Made by a program: the position numbers and the translations under genes
Part shown: positions 1 to 5,559 of the stretch, in pieces
Numbering within the stretch: position 1 is the stretch's first letter
Layout of the letters: every line of letters starts with the position of its first letter
Notes under the pieces: model-generated
What the model was told of the DNA's origin: nothing
Seen by the model: only the letters and a program-made list of their open reading frames with translations
The model's database searches: none
Assembly (NCBI GenBank): GCA_002308275.1
Contig: DBWF01000007.1
Coordinates: 12,837-18,478, forward strand
Origin: Caryophanales bacterium UBA1245
GTDB taxonomy: Bacteria; Bacillota_I; Bacilli_A; ML615J-28; CAG-313
DNA: 5,642 bases
Direction of reading: 5' to 3'

Positions 1-371
1 GCGATTGCGGTTGCGCCACTAAACTTCCATGCTTCTTCTTGGAAACAACTCCAAGCAACAACTTTATACTTTTGAGACCCATCAAGCCCCGCAAGTCTTG
101 GAACTTCTAAGACATTAATTTGTTGCCCATACCACGTATTAGCTAAACATGGTGAACTAGAACCATAACCTGCCTCACTACCAGCAGGTCTAGTAGTTTT
201 AGTATTAGCAATTATATTTTTCCATACTACCGTATTATAAATTACGGTTTCATTAGAACTAACTTCTACATACAGACTACTAAATTGTCCACTTGCTTTA
301 ACAACAAATAAAGGAGCGATAAGTAAACCTAATAAAACAAAGGTAATAGTTATTTTGAATAATCGTTTCAT
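1..371 (-). CDS. secreted protein of unknown function, C-terminus off the left edge
   Basis: This is an open frame of 123 codons starting at ATG 371-369 and running past base 1, so the protein is incomplete. I do not recognise the family. The first 26 residues look like a Sec signal peptide: basic MKRLFK, a hydrophobic core at about residues 7-24, and a likely signal peptidase I site after Val-Lys-Ala (A26|S27). The mature part is polar and rich in Ser, Thr, Asn and aromatic residues. It has Cys75 and Cys109, which could form a disulfide outside the cell, and no second membrane segment in the visible part. The start is secure: GGAGG at 378-382 lies 6 nt before the ATG, and a near-consensus promoter lies just upstream. 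It follows the last pilin gene on the same strand, so it may be a pilus-associated surface protein or adhesin, but that rests on context alone. It could equally be an unrelated exported protein with its own promoter. Confidence 0.8.
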   Translation of the reverse strand, partial: MKRLFKITITFVLLGLLIAPLFVVKASGQFSSLYVEVSSNETVIYNTVVWKNIIANTKTTRPAGSEAGYGSSSPCLANTWYGQQINVLEVPRLAGLDGSQKYKVVAWSCFQEEAWKFSGATAI

Positions 372-377
372 GAGATA

Positions 378-382
378 CCTCC
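378..382 (-). promoter_or_regulatory. ribosome binding site of the secreted protein gene
   Basis: GGAGG on the minus strand, followed by T, lies 6 nt upstream of ATG 371-369. This is a strong Shine-Dalgarno match and fixes the start of the signal-peptide-bearing protein. Confidence 0.8.
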
Positions 383-393
383 ATCACGATTAT

Positions 394-422
394 ATTATAC
401 TAAAAATCGCCCCTTTTTTCAA
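394..422 (-). promoter_or_regulatory. sigma-A-type promoter for the secreted protein gene
   Basis: Read on the minus strand, TTGAAA (422-417) matches the -35 consensus TTGACA at five of six positions. A 17-nt spacer (416-400) separates it from a perfect TATAAT at 399-394. Transcription would start near 386-388, leaving an untranslated leader of only about 15 nt that consists largely of the ribosome binding site. The promoter lies in the 61-nt gap between the pilin stop (433-435) and the ATG at 371. It therefore probably lets the secreted protein gene be expressed apart from the pilus operon. No convincing terminator hairpin is seen in the gap, so read-through from the operon is also possible. 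Confidence 0.75.
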
Positions 423-432
423 GCAAAGACAA

Positions 433-1011
433 TTATATCGCTTTATAACAACTTGCTCCATCGCTACTAAAGTAAGTAAAACCGGTTAAATAGGCTAGGT
501 CCCGATAATTTAGACTATTATCATAGACATCATAATAGAAAATAATTCTTTTTTGATCTTTAAAGTTAAGGGTCACTGTGCAAGTTGTAACGCCACTTTT
601 AAAGACCGTTCCCATCTCATATTCATAATTCTTGTAATTACTACTATATGAAAATAATGTCACATTATTAGCAAGCCCTTGGCTAAAAGTGACCAGCTGG
701 GTATATTTGATGTTACAATAATCAGTTGTGCCATTAGTTGATGTGGACTGAAGACCTACAATCGGATAGTCATACCCACTACTACCATTTTGATAAGTCG
801 CCATATAAGATAGCATATCGTCTTTAATCATAATAGCATCTTGTTCACTACTAATATTCTTCTTTTCTTCCACAAAAAATTGGTAAGTAGGTATCGCAAT
901 ACCGGATAGAATTCCAATAATCGAAATCGAAATAACTACTTCTAAAAGTGAAAACCCGCGTTTAGCTAACTGATAAGGTCTTCGATGCAAAGTCATAAGT
1001 TGCGGTGACAT
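433..1011 (-). CDS. type IV prepilin-like protein with Pro+22 and three cysteines
   Basis: This is a 192-residue type IV prepilin-like protein. The prepilin peptidase site is Lys-Arg-Gly19|Phe20, followed by FSLLEVVISISIIGIL, with the conserved Glu at +5 (E24) and Pro at +22 (P41), a hallmark of classical pilin N-terminal helices. Residues 20-45 form the membrane and assembly helix. The rest is a polar head with Cys99, Cys144 and Cys188; Cys188 close to the C-terminus fits a pilin-type disulfide loop, although an odd number leaves one cysteine unpaired. It is the last gene of the pilus cluster and overlaps the preceding prepilin by 50 nt in another frame. The start is uncertain. ATG at 1011 gives a 19-residue leader with only a weak purine stretch (GAGAAGAG) directly before it, and ATG at 996 (14-residue leader) has no clear Shine-Dalgarno. 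It could be a major or an accessory pilin; its size and Pro22 make a structural subunit plausible. The protein is exported and membrane-anchored until assembled. Confidence 0.85.
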   Translation of the reverse strand: MSPQLMTLHRRPYQLAKRGFSLLEVVISISIIGILSGIAIPTYQFFVEEKKNISSEQDAIMIKDDMLSYMATYQNGSSGYDYPIVGLQSTSTNGTTDYCNIKYTQLVTFSQGLANNVTLFSYSSNYKNYEYEMGTVFKSGVTTCTVTLNFKDQKRIIFYYDVYDNSLNYRDLAYLTGFTYFSSDGASCYKAI

Positions 1012-1336
1012 CTCTTCTCGATAAAGTTAAAACTTTATTATTGTAAGATACTTCTGATTCCGTAAATGGTAAAGCATTACCAGTAATTGTTTGATACGAA
1101 CTACTAAGGTTAGCATAAGTAATAGCTGAAGCTGAATGTTCAAACTCACCACTAGCAACTCCAATCTCAAATACTTGAGCAAGTTGCGATAATTCTTCTT
1201 TTGTTGCGGCTTCGTTTGTAACATTAACATAGTTCTTATAAGAGAGAACTGTTAACGAAGACATAATACCAATGATTGTCACAGCAATCAATACTTCAAT
1301 TAGTGTAAAACCTTTTTTAAATTTTCTTTTAAACAT
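962..1336 (-). CDS. short type IV prepilin / pseudopilin (ComGC- or PilA-like)
   Basis: This 124-residue prepilin has an almost ideal leader: MFKRKFKKG, then cleavage after Gly9 and FTLIEVLIAVTIIGIM, with Glu at +5 (E14). Residues 10-33 are the hydrophobic helix that anchors the precursor and packs in the filament core. Position +22 is Leu (L31), not Pro, and the protein has no cysteine. The short head (about residues 34-124) is the size expected of ComGC-like competence pseudopilins or very small major pilins. The start is well supported: AAAGGA at 1345-1350 lies 8 nt before ATG 1336-1334. It follows the ATPase gene after a 66-nt gap, the largest gap between the pilus genes visible here. Its 3' end runs 50 nt into the next prepilin gene. 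It is a reasonable candidate for the main filament subunit because of its canonical leader and good ribosome binding site, but major or minor status cannot be read from sequence alone. Confidence 0.88.
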   Translation of the reverse strand: MFKRKFKKGFTLIEVLIAVTIIGIMSSLTVLSYKNYVNVTNEAATKEELSQLAQVFEIGVASGEFEHSASAITYANLSSSYQTITGNALPFTESEVSYNNKVLTLSRRDVTATYDFASKTLSVS

Positions 1337-1344
1337 TATTTATT

Positions 1345-1350
1345 TCCTTT
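1345..1350 (-). promoter_or_regulatory. ribosome binding site of the short prepilin
   Basis: AAAGGA on the minus strand lies 8 nt upstream of ATG 1336-1334 and decides this start. The region also contains an out-of-frame six-codon ATG-ATG...TAA stretch (1356-1336) whose TAA shares a base with the prepilin ATG; I regard that as probably accidental. Confidence 0.6.
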
Positions 1351-1354
1351 CATC

Positions 1355-1381
1355 ATTAATAATTTGCAACCTATTAATAAT
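1355..1381. repeat. 9-bp direct repeat in the gap between the ATPase and pilin genes
   Basis: ATTAATAAT occurs at 1355-1363 and again at 1373-1381, separated by 9 nt, a period of 18 bp. It sits in the 66-nt intergenic stretch just before the short prepilin. Paired, evenly spaced copies can be an operator, and the embedded ATTAAT is self-complementary, so a weak AU hairpin is also possible. The DNA is very AT-rich and the repeat is short, so chance is a real alternative. Confidence 0.3.
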
Positions 1382-1402
1382 CTAAAATAAATATGATAAA
1401 AA

Positions 1403-2908
1403 CTATAGTTCAATTCCTGAACGATTGACTTCTTCTAAAGTAATTTGTTTTGCTTGGATCATTTTAAGAGCTTGGTCTTTTAAGAATGATCCTTTTTTAT
1501 ATTCAAAGATTAATTGTTTATACATTGGCTTCATAATATCATTTTTAATTGCATTATCAAACCTTATAACTTCCGATACCATAATCCGCCCTACATAACC
1601 TTCACTATGGCAATTAAGACAGCTATCACGCTCTTCAAAGTGGCAAACTGGACATGGCTTACGTAATAATCTTTGGGAGATGACAAGCTTAATAGCATCA
1701 ACAATTAGGTATTTTGGAATACCCATATTCTCTAGCCTTGTAATTACCGATATGGAATCTGGTGTATGAATGGTGGTTAGAATTAAGTGACCAGTTTGAG
1801 CAAGTCGGACCGCAAGTTTTGCGGTTTCAGTATCTCTAATTTCACCTAGCATAATAACATCCGGATCCTGCCGCATAATACTCTTTAAGATTGTTGGATA
1901 GTCAAGTAGCTGCAGGGGAATTTGCGTGATTTCATCAATTCGTCTTTCCACCGGGTCTTCAACTGACATAATATTTAGGTTTGACCTTTTCAAATAGTCG
2001 ATAAAAGCATAAAGGGTTGTTGTCTTACCACTACCAGTTGGTCCAGTGACGAAGATAATTCCACCACCTGATAGACTTTTCTTAATATCGGATAATTGTT
2101 CATCATTAAAACCTAAGTCTTCTAATTGTTCAATCTCTCGTTCGATATTAAAAATTCTCAGTACTAGTCGTTCACCATCAATGGTTGGAATTGTGGAAAC
2201 CCTAATATCAGATTTATAGTTATGCTTTTGATAAACAAAATGACCATCTTGGGGTTGCATACTAATGGTGATATCAAGACTTGCTAGTAATTTGATTTTG
2301 GTTAATAATTGATGGTAGCTGTTTAAATCAATCGATAGTAATTCTTTTAAAACACCATCAATCCGGAAAGACACATCGACATTACGTTTATTAATTTTGA
2401 AATGAATATCACTAGCATGATAATTATTGGCAGTTTTGATAAGCGAGTCGAGTAGTTTTACGACTTTATCATAATCTTTTTGCTTTTTATCATTACTATC
2501 AATCGCAATTAGATTAATAAGTTCGGTGATTTCTTCCTTAGAAGCAAAATAGAGTTCACTTCTTTTTTCATACAGCTGTTCAAGTATTGTAATCGGGGTC
2601 ATTTTATATGGATCACTCACTAATAATTTAACCACTTTACCATTTTCATCAAAAGGAATAATTTGTAAATGATTAATTAAATCCCAAGATACAGCTGAGA
2701 TCGTCTTTTTATTAAAATCAAAAAAGTTGATTCTTTCTTGATGTACCCCCGCATACTTCTCCCAAAACTTAACCAACTGTTCATTTGACCAATACTTTTC
2801 TTCTTTTAGATAAAGGTCTAGTCTTCTAGAAGTAATTCTTTTTAAATCGAGGGTTCCAAGTTTGATATTTTCACTTAAACAATATTCCTTAACATCATTT
2901 AATAACAT
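1403..2908 (-). CDS. pilB: type IV pilus / secretion extension ATPase (PilB/GspE/ComGA family)
   Basis: This 501-residue cytoplasmic AAA-like hexameric ATPase powers pilin extrusion by acting on the platform protein encoded just upstream. Residues 55-135 resemble the T2SSE/MshEN N-terminal domain, and 150-260 the N2 domain with ASDIHF (165-170) and the conserved strand around DGERLVLRIF (244-253). The catalytic domain has Walker A GPTGSGKTT (289-297, Lys295), Asp box SVEDPVE (315-321), Walker B DPDVIMLGEIRD (348-359, Glu356) and His box TGHLILTTIHT (372-382). A zinc-type tetracysteine follows as CPVC (419-422) and CLNC (430-433). All key residues are present, so it should be active. The N-terminal domain and length place it with PilB/GspE rather than the shorter Bacillus ComGA (roughly 350 residues), though it is shorter than many PilB proteins. 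The PilT-like alternative is unlikely because PilT lacks this N-terminal domain and zinc motif. The start ATG at 2908 overlaps the platform gene stop as TAATG, preceded by a weak GGTGAT, which indicates translational coupling. Confidence 0.96.
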   Translation of the reverse strand: MLLNDVKEYCLSENIKLGTLDLKRITSRRLDLYLKEEKYWSNEQLVKFWEKYAGVHQERINFFDFNKKTISAVSWDLINHLQIIPFDENGKVVKLLVSDPYKMTPITILEQLYEKRSELYFASKEEITELINLIAIDSNDKKQKDYDKVVKLLDSLIKTANNYHASDIHFKINKRNVDVSFRIDGVLKELLSIDLNSYHQLLTKIKLLASLDITISMQPQDGHFVYQKHNYKSDIRVSTIPTIDGERLVLRIFNIEREIEQLEDLGFNDEQLSDIKKSLSGGGIIFVTGPTGSGKTTTLYAFIDYLKRSNLNIMSVEDPVERRIDEITQIPLQLLDYPTILKSIMRQDPDVIMLGEIRDTETAKLAVRLAQTGHLILTTIHTPDSISVITRLENMGIPKYLIVDAIKLVISQRLLRKPCPVCHFEERDSCLNCHSEGYVGRIMVSEVIRFDNAIKNDIMKPMYKQLIFEYKKGSFLKDQALKMIQAKQITLEEVNRSGIEL

Positions 2909-4089
2909 TACATCACCAACCTAAATGCATTAAGCATTGGAATAAAAATAACTAAAATAATAAAACCAATTAATAAAGCCATCACTAAAATGATTGATGG
3001 TTCAATCATTTTGACTAAACGATCCAAGTTTGCTTGATACTGTAAATGATAGTAGTGACTAGCATTTTGAGCATTAGTCAGCATAAAATCACCTTGCTCA
3101 CCAATAATTAACATCTTACATAAGGTTTCATCAAACAAATGGGCCTCTTCTAAAGCGATTCCTAAATAAGTCCCTTGTTCCATTTTAGACCTAACATCTT
3201 CTAAGGACCTTTTTAAATAATAATTTGGAAGAACAGTTGCACAAAGGCTTATACTTTCATTCTTTAAATAACCACAGCGCCAAATCAAATAAAGAGTTTT
3301 ACTAAACACATAAGAATAATAGATTTGATGATACCTTTTAAAGAGTTTGAGTCTTAGATAATCAATTCGCTGATGGATGGCATCACTTTTAAGTAGGAGT
3401 TTAAATAAGAGAATTAAGCCAATAATTGCTAGACCAAAGATTAAGAGGTGATTCCCAATATAAATAAGCGACCGCATGACAATCGTGGTAGTTTTATTCA
3501 AAGCAACATTTGATTCATTAAACATTGCATAGAAGCTAGGGACAATAAACTTACATACAACGATAAAGGCAACTAAAAAGACGACCAATAAAATCTTTGG
3601 ATAGATCAAAGCACTGCTTACCTTTCCTTTTAGAGCCGCCTCTTCTTTGTAAAATTCAGCTAACATCTGTAAAGTTTGCTTCATTTGCCCTCTAGCTAAA
3701 CCAATTCTAATAATCGATAAAAACAACTCTGGAAAATCATCACTACATTCATCAAAAGCATCAATCACACTACTACCACTATTAATACTAAAAATGATTT
3801 GTTGTAAAGTATTCTTCATTCTTTTACTAGTTGCATTATTTTGCATGATGGCTAAACTATCTTGCATCGTAATTTTGGCTTCTTCTAATGATTGCCACTC
3901 CTCAATCAACCGTAATAGCTCTTTCGTTTTTATTTTTTTCTTCTTTAATAAATGATAATCTCTTTTAATCGAAGTCAAATAGATTTTTTGTCTTAAATAT
4001 TTACTTTTTAACTCTTCCTTGGAAGCGGCTTCAGATTTACCTCTAATAATTTCATTATTCTGATCACGACCTACAAATAAATATTCCAT
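2908..4089 (-). CDS. pilC: inner-membrane platform protein (PilC/GspF/ComGB family)
   Basis: This 393-residue polytopic membrane protein forms the assembly platform that couples the ATPase to pilin movement. Two T2SSF-type repeats are visible. The first (about residues 55-180) has FPELFLSIIRIGLARGQM near 119-136, then a conserved Tyr-Pro (163-164) leading into the first membrane segment (about 165-184). The second (about 255-385) has KMLIIGEQGDFM at 325-336 and ends with IEPSII (362-367) plus the last membrane segment (about 364-386), closing with IPMLNAF. A middle membrane segment spans about 208-232. In the first repeat the usual Gly-Glu of the GE-x-G motif is replaced (IGLARG), whereas the second keeps Gly-Glu, a mild divergence. 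Length matches the family. The ATG at 4089 directly follows the TAA stop of the upstream gene (4092-4090), with GAGGTG at 4095-4100 as the ribosome binding site 5 nt away. Its TAA overlaps the ATPase start. The platform gene preceding the ATPase reverses the comGA-comGB order. Confidence 0.95.
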   Translation of the reverse strand: MEYLFVGRDQNNEIIRGKSEAASKEELKSKYLRQKIYLTSIKRDYHLLKKKKIKTKELLRLIEEWQSLEEAKITMQDSLAIMQNNATSKRMKNTLQQIIFSINSGSSVIDAFDECSDDFPELFLSIIRIGLARGQMKQTLQMLAEFYKEEAALKGKVSSALIYPKILLVVFLVAFIVVCKFIVPSFYAMFNESNVALNKTTTIVMRSLIYIGNHLLIFGLAIIGLILLFKLLLKSDAIHQRIDYLRLKLFKRYHQIYYSYVFSKTLYLIWRCGYLKNESISLCATVLPNYYLKRSLEDVRSKMEQGTYLGIALEEAHLFDETLCKMLIIGEQGDFMLTNAQNASHYYHLQYQANLDRLVKMIEPSIILVMALLIGFIILVIFIPMLNAFRLVM

Positions 4090-4470
4090 TTAAACACCTC
4101 GATATCCTTCTTCATAAATGACATATTGATAATCAGATCTCGTATACCTACTATCAAAGATTTGATAATAGACTAAATCCATCATTTCATAATATTTGAT
4201 TTCAATTTGGTAGTATCCACCTTCTTTAGTTATTTGATAATAAAACTTGCCATCTTCAACCCATCCTACATCTAATTTCTTTGCGATATTAGTAGCATTA
4301 ACTAGCTGTAAAGCCCTCGCTTCAAGCAAAATCTTAATTTCTGTTTCGTTAATCGTCTTACGATAATGTCCTTTAATCAAAGTCATCGTACTAATGATTA
4401 ACGCAAAGACCCCCATACTAATTGTCGTAATTACTAAAATATTTAAAAAGAGATAACCTCTTTTAAGCAT
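4090..4470 (-). CDS. small prepilin-like protein lacking Glu+5 (GspK/PilX/ComGG-like candidate)
   Basis: From ATG 4470 this is a 126-residue protein beginning MLKRG. The short basic leader and Gly5 resemble a prepilin peptidase site, followed by a long hydrophobic helix (residues 6-32). Position +5 is Asn (N10) instead of the near-invariant Glu. Among known families this is typical of tip-forming minor pilins of the GspK/PilX type, and ComGG in Bacillus is also atypical at its N-terminus, so a tip or priming role is plausible but unproven. The head (about 35-126) is rich in Tyr and has no Cys. The frame is open up to an ATG at 4509, which would add 13 residues. I prefer 4470 because it gives a leader like its neighbours and overlaps the previous stop as ATGCTTAA. 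However, the strong AAGGAGGG at 4493-4500 is 22 nt from that ATG, so the start is not settled. It ends flush against the platform gene. The alternative is a non-processed bitopic membrane protein. Confidence 0.8.
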   Translation of the reverse strand: MLKRGYLFLNILVITTISMGVFALIISTMTLIKGHYRKTINETEIKILLEARALQLVNATNIAKKLDVGWVEDGKFYYQITKEGGYYQIEIKYYEMMDLVYYQIFDSRYTRSDYQYVIYEEGYRGV

Positions 4471-4927
4471 CGTAGACTGTAAAATTGACAATCCCTCCTT
4501 GTCTAACATCTAAATGATTATTATTCTTCATGTATTTTTGTAGGGTATAGTAATACCTCGTATTACTAGTACTTGTCGTTGGCGTACAAATAATCTTAAT
4601 ATAGCCTTCATAAACACCACTATCACATAAATTATTATTTTTATCAAAATATAGGGTGATATGCTGTTGTGTTCCGGTTGATGTTTTCTCAATTAAGGAA
4701 ACATCACCAAAATAGTCTTCCGGGTGAGCATAAAAAGCATGATCATTTTTAATGATTTGTATGATATTGTACTCATTAAGCGATAACAAGTAATGCATTT
4801 GATAACGATTTTGACTTTTAGTAACACTACTAAGTCCAAACAAACTAAATCCAACCGTCGTCATCACAAGCGATGTCATAATGACAACTTCGACAATTGT
4901 AAAGCCCCTTTTTAAGCTTCTTCCCAT
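4463..4927 (-). CDS. type IV prepilin-like minor pilin with two cysteines
   Basis: This 154-residue prepilin has leader MGRSLKRG cleaved after Gly8, then FTIVEVVIMTSLVMTTVG with Glu at +5 (E13). Residues 9-32 form the hydrophobic helix. The head contains Cys101 and Cys114, 13 residues apart, which may pair in a small loop. Position +22 (F30) is not Pro. The place in the operon, directly after the PilM-like gene and before the Glu5-lacking protein, fits a minor pilin or pseudopilin of the initiation complex (ComGD/GspI/PilV-type role), but family-level assignment cannot be made by eye. The start ATG 4927-4925 has GGGGTGAT (4940-4933) 5 nt upstream, which pairs well with the end of 16S rRNA, and overlaps the preceding gene by 16 nt. 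Near its own 3' end, adjacent Gly codons gga-ggg create a strong internal Shine-Dalgarno. Export is across the membrane as a type IV pilin. Confidence 0.87.
   Translation of the reverse strand: MGRSLKRGFTIVEVVIMTSLVMTTVGFSLFGLSSVTKSQNRYQMHYLLSLNEYNIIQIIKNDHAFYAHPEDYFGDVSLIEKTSTGTQQHITLYFDKNNNLCDSGVYEGYIKIICTPTTSTSNTRYYYTLQKYMKNNNHLDVRQGGIVNFTVYDA
4493..4500 (-). promoter_or_regulatory. strong Shine-Dalgarno inside the 3' end of the 154-residue prepilin
   Basis: AAGGAGGG on the minus strand lies within codons for Gln-Gly-Gly of the upstream prepilin. It is 22 nt before ATG 4470 of the next gene, too far for ordinary use, but 8 nt before an in-frame ATT at 4485-4483. It either assists re-initiation at 4470, marks an unusual start, or is a by-product of Gly-Gly codons. 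Confidence 0.45.
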
Positions 4928-5559
4928 TCGTAATCACCCCGGCTAATTAACTGGTTCATAATACTAATTGCCTTTTCACTTTTTGCCAAAATAACAAAGT
5001 TAACTTTACTAAAGAAGCATTCATCATCAAGACTCTTATAGAGGTTTTTTATAATAATACTAGTTGGAAGATCAAGTAAGCTTGTATAGCATCTTTCACC
5101 TCTAATAAAAAGGGTTACTTCATGTGCATCAAATAACAAATAGTCTTTTAAACGAGGATTAACACCATAAACACTTACCTTTTGAACATTGATTTTAAAT
5201 TTTTCGACAATTGTTCTGATATATCTTACTAAATGAAACGAATTAATATAAATCATTCGGTTCTTCTTTTGTAATTTAATACTAAATGGCGGACTATTAA
5301 AGCCTAATAGCTTATTGATTTTATTAAAGTGAAAATTTTTAATTTCTTTTTTGCTAATTAACGGGTATTGATCACTAAACAGTAGCACCAATGAATTACT
5401 TACTAATAATTCAATCCTTTTATTTCTTAGTACCTCTTCTAAAACTTCATTATTTAGAAGTAATTCGATGTTTTCAAAGTTCTGATTAAATACTTCTTTT
5501 TTGCCCTGCTTAATTAATACATCAAAACACCCCCGATAATACTTAATAATTAATTTCAT
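4912..5559 (-). CDS. cytoplasmic protein of the pilus operon, possible divergent PilM/GspL-like
   Basis: This 215-residue protein has no signal peptide and no membrane segment, so it is likely cytoplasmic. I do not recognise it with certainty. Its layout recalls the cytoplasmic actin-like fold of PilM and of GspL. A strand-rich segment reads IELLVSNSLVLLF (49-61). Then comes RMIYINSFHLVRYIRTIVEK (101-120), which resembles the helix where these proteins handle a partner, followed by KINVQKVSVYGVNP (122-135) and EVTLFIRGERCYTS (147-160), which mimic the second-half strands. I see no intact nucleotide-binding phosphate loop, and it is much shorter than PilM (about 350 residues), so the match is structural impression only. 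If correct, it would help link the ATPase to the periplasm-facing assembly proteins. The start ATG 5559-5557 has GGAGG (5566-5570) 6 nt upstream and overlaps the upstream TGA as ATGA. The stop overlaps the next prepilin by 16 nt, so it is embedded in the operon. A lineage-specific assembly factor is the main alternative. Confidence 0.8.
   Translation of the reverse strand: MKLIIKYYRGCFDVLIKQGKKEVFNQNFENIELLLNNEVLEEVLRNKRIELLVSNSLVLLFSDQYPLISKKEIKNFHFNKINKLLGFNSPPFSIKLQKKNRMIYINSFHLVRYIRTIVEKFKINVQKVSVYGVNPRLKDYLLFDAHEVTLFIRGERCYTSLLDLPTSIIIKNLYKSLDDECFFSKVNFVILAKSEKAISIMNQLISRGDYEWEEA
4933..4940 (-). promoter_or_regulatory. ribosome binding site of the 154-residue prepilin
   Basis: GGGGTGAT on the minus strand matches the GAGGTGAT part of the full anti-16S sequence with one change and lies 5 nt before ATG 4927. 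It fixes that start even though it is inside the end of the preceding gene. Confidence 0.65.

Noticed and set aside
400..424. A-run, GGGG and T-run on the minus strand as a terminator for the pilus operon
   Set aside because: Only A/T runs can pair and there is no GC stem; the same bases form the spacer and -35 box of a good promoter.
1027..1230. A 67-codon minus-strand open frame inside the short prepilin gene
   Set aside because: It lies wholly within the well-supported prepilin gene in another frame, is Leu-rich without a domain, and has no ribosome binding site; it is a shadow frame.
1336..1356. Six-codon leader-like reading frame (ATG-ATG...TAA) ending on the prepilin ATG as TAATG
   Set aside because: It has no ribosome binding site of its own, and the prepilin's Shine-Dalgarno lies inside it; short accidental frames are common in such sequence.
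1370..1420. Possible promoter (TTGAAC plus a TATTTT-like element) between the ATPase and short pilin genes
   Set aside because: Both boxes match the consensus at only about four of six positions in very AT-rich DNA, so the evidence is too weak to annotate.
1403..2908. Assignment of the ATPase as a retraction motor (PilT)
   Set aside because: It has an N-terminal T2SSE-type domain and a tetracysteine zinc motif, both typical of PilB/GspE and absent from PilT.
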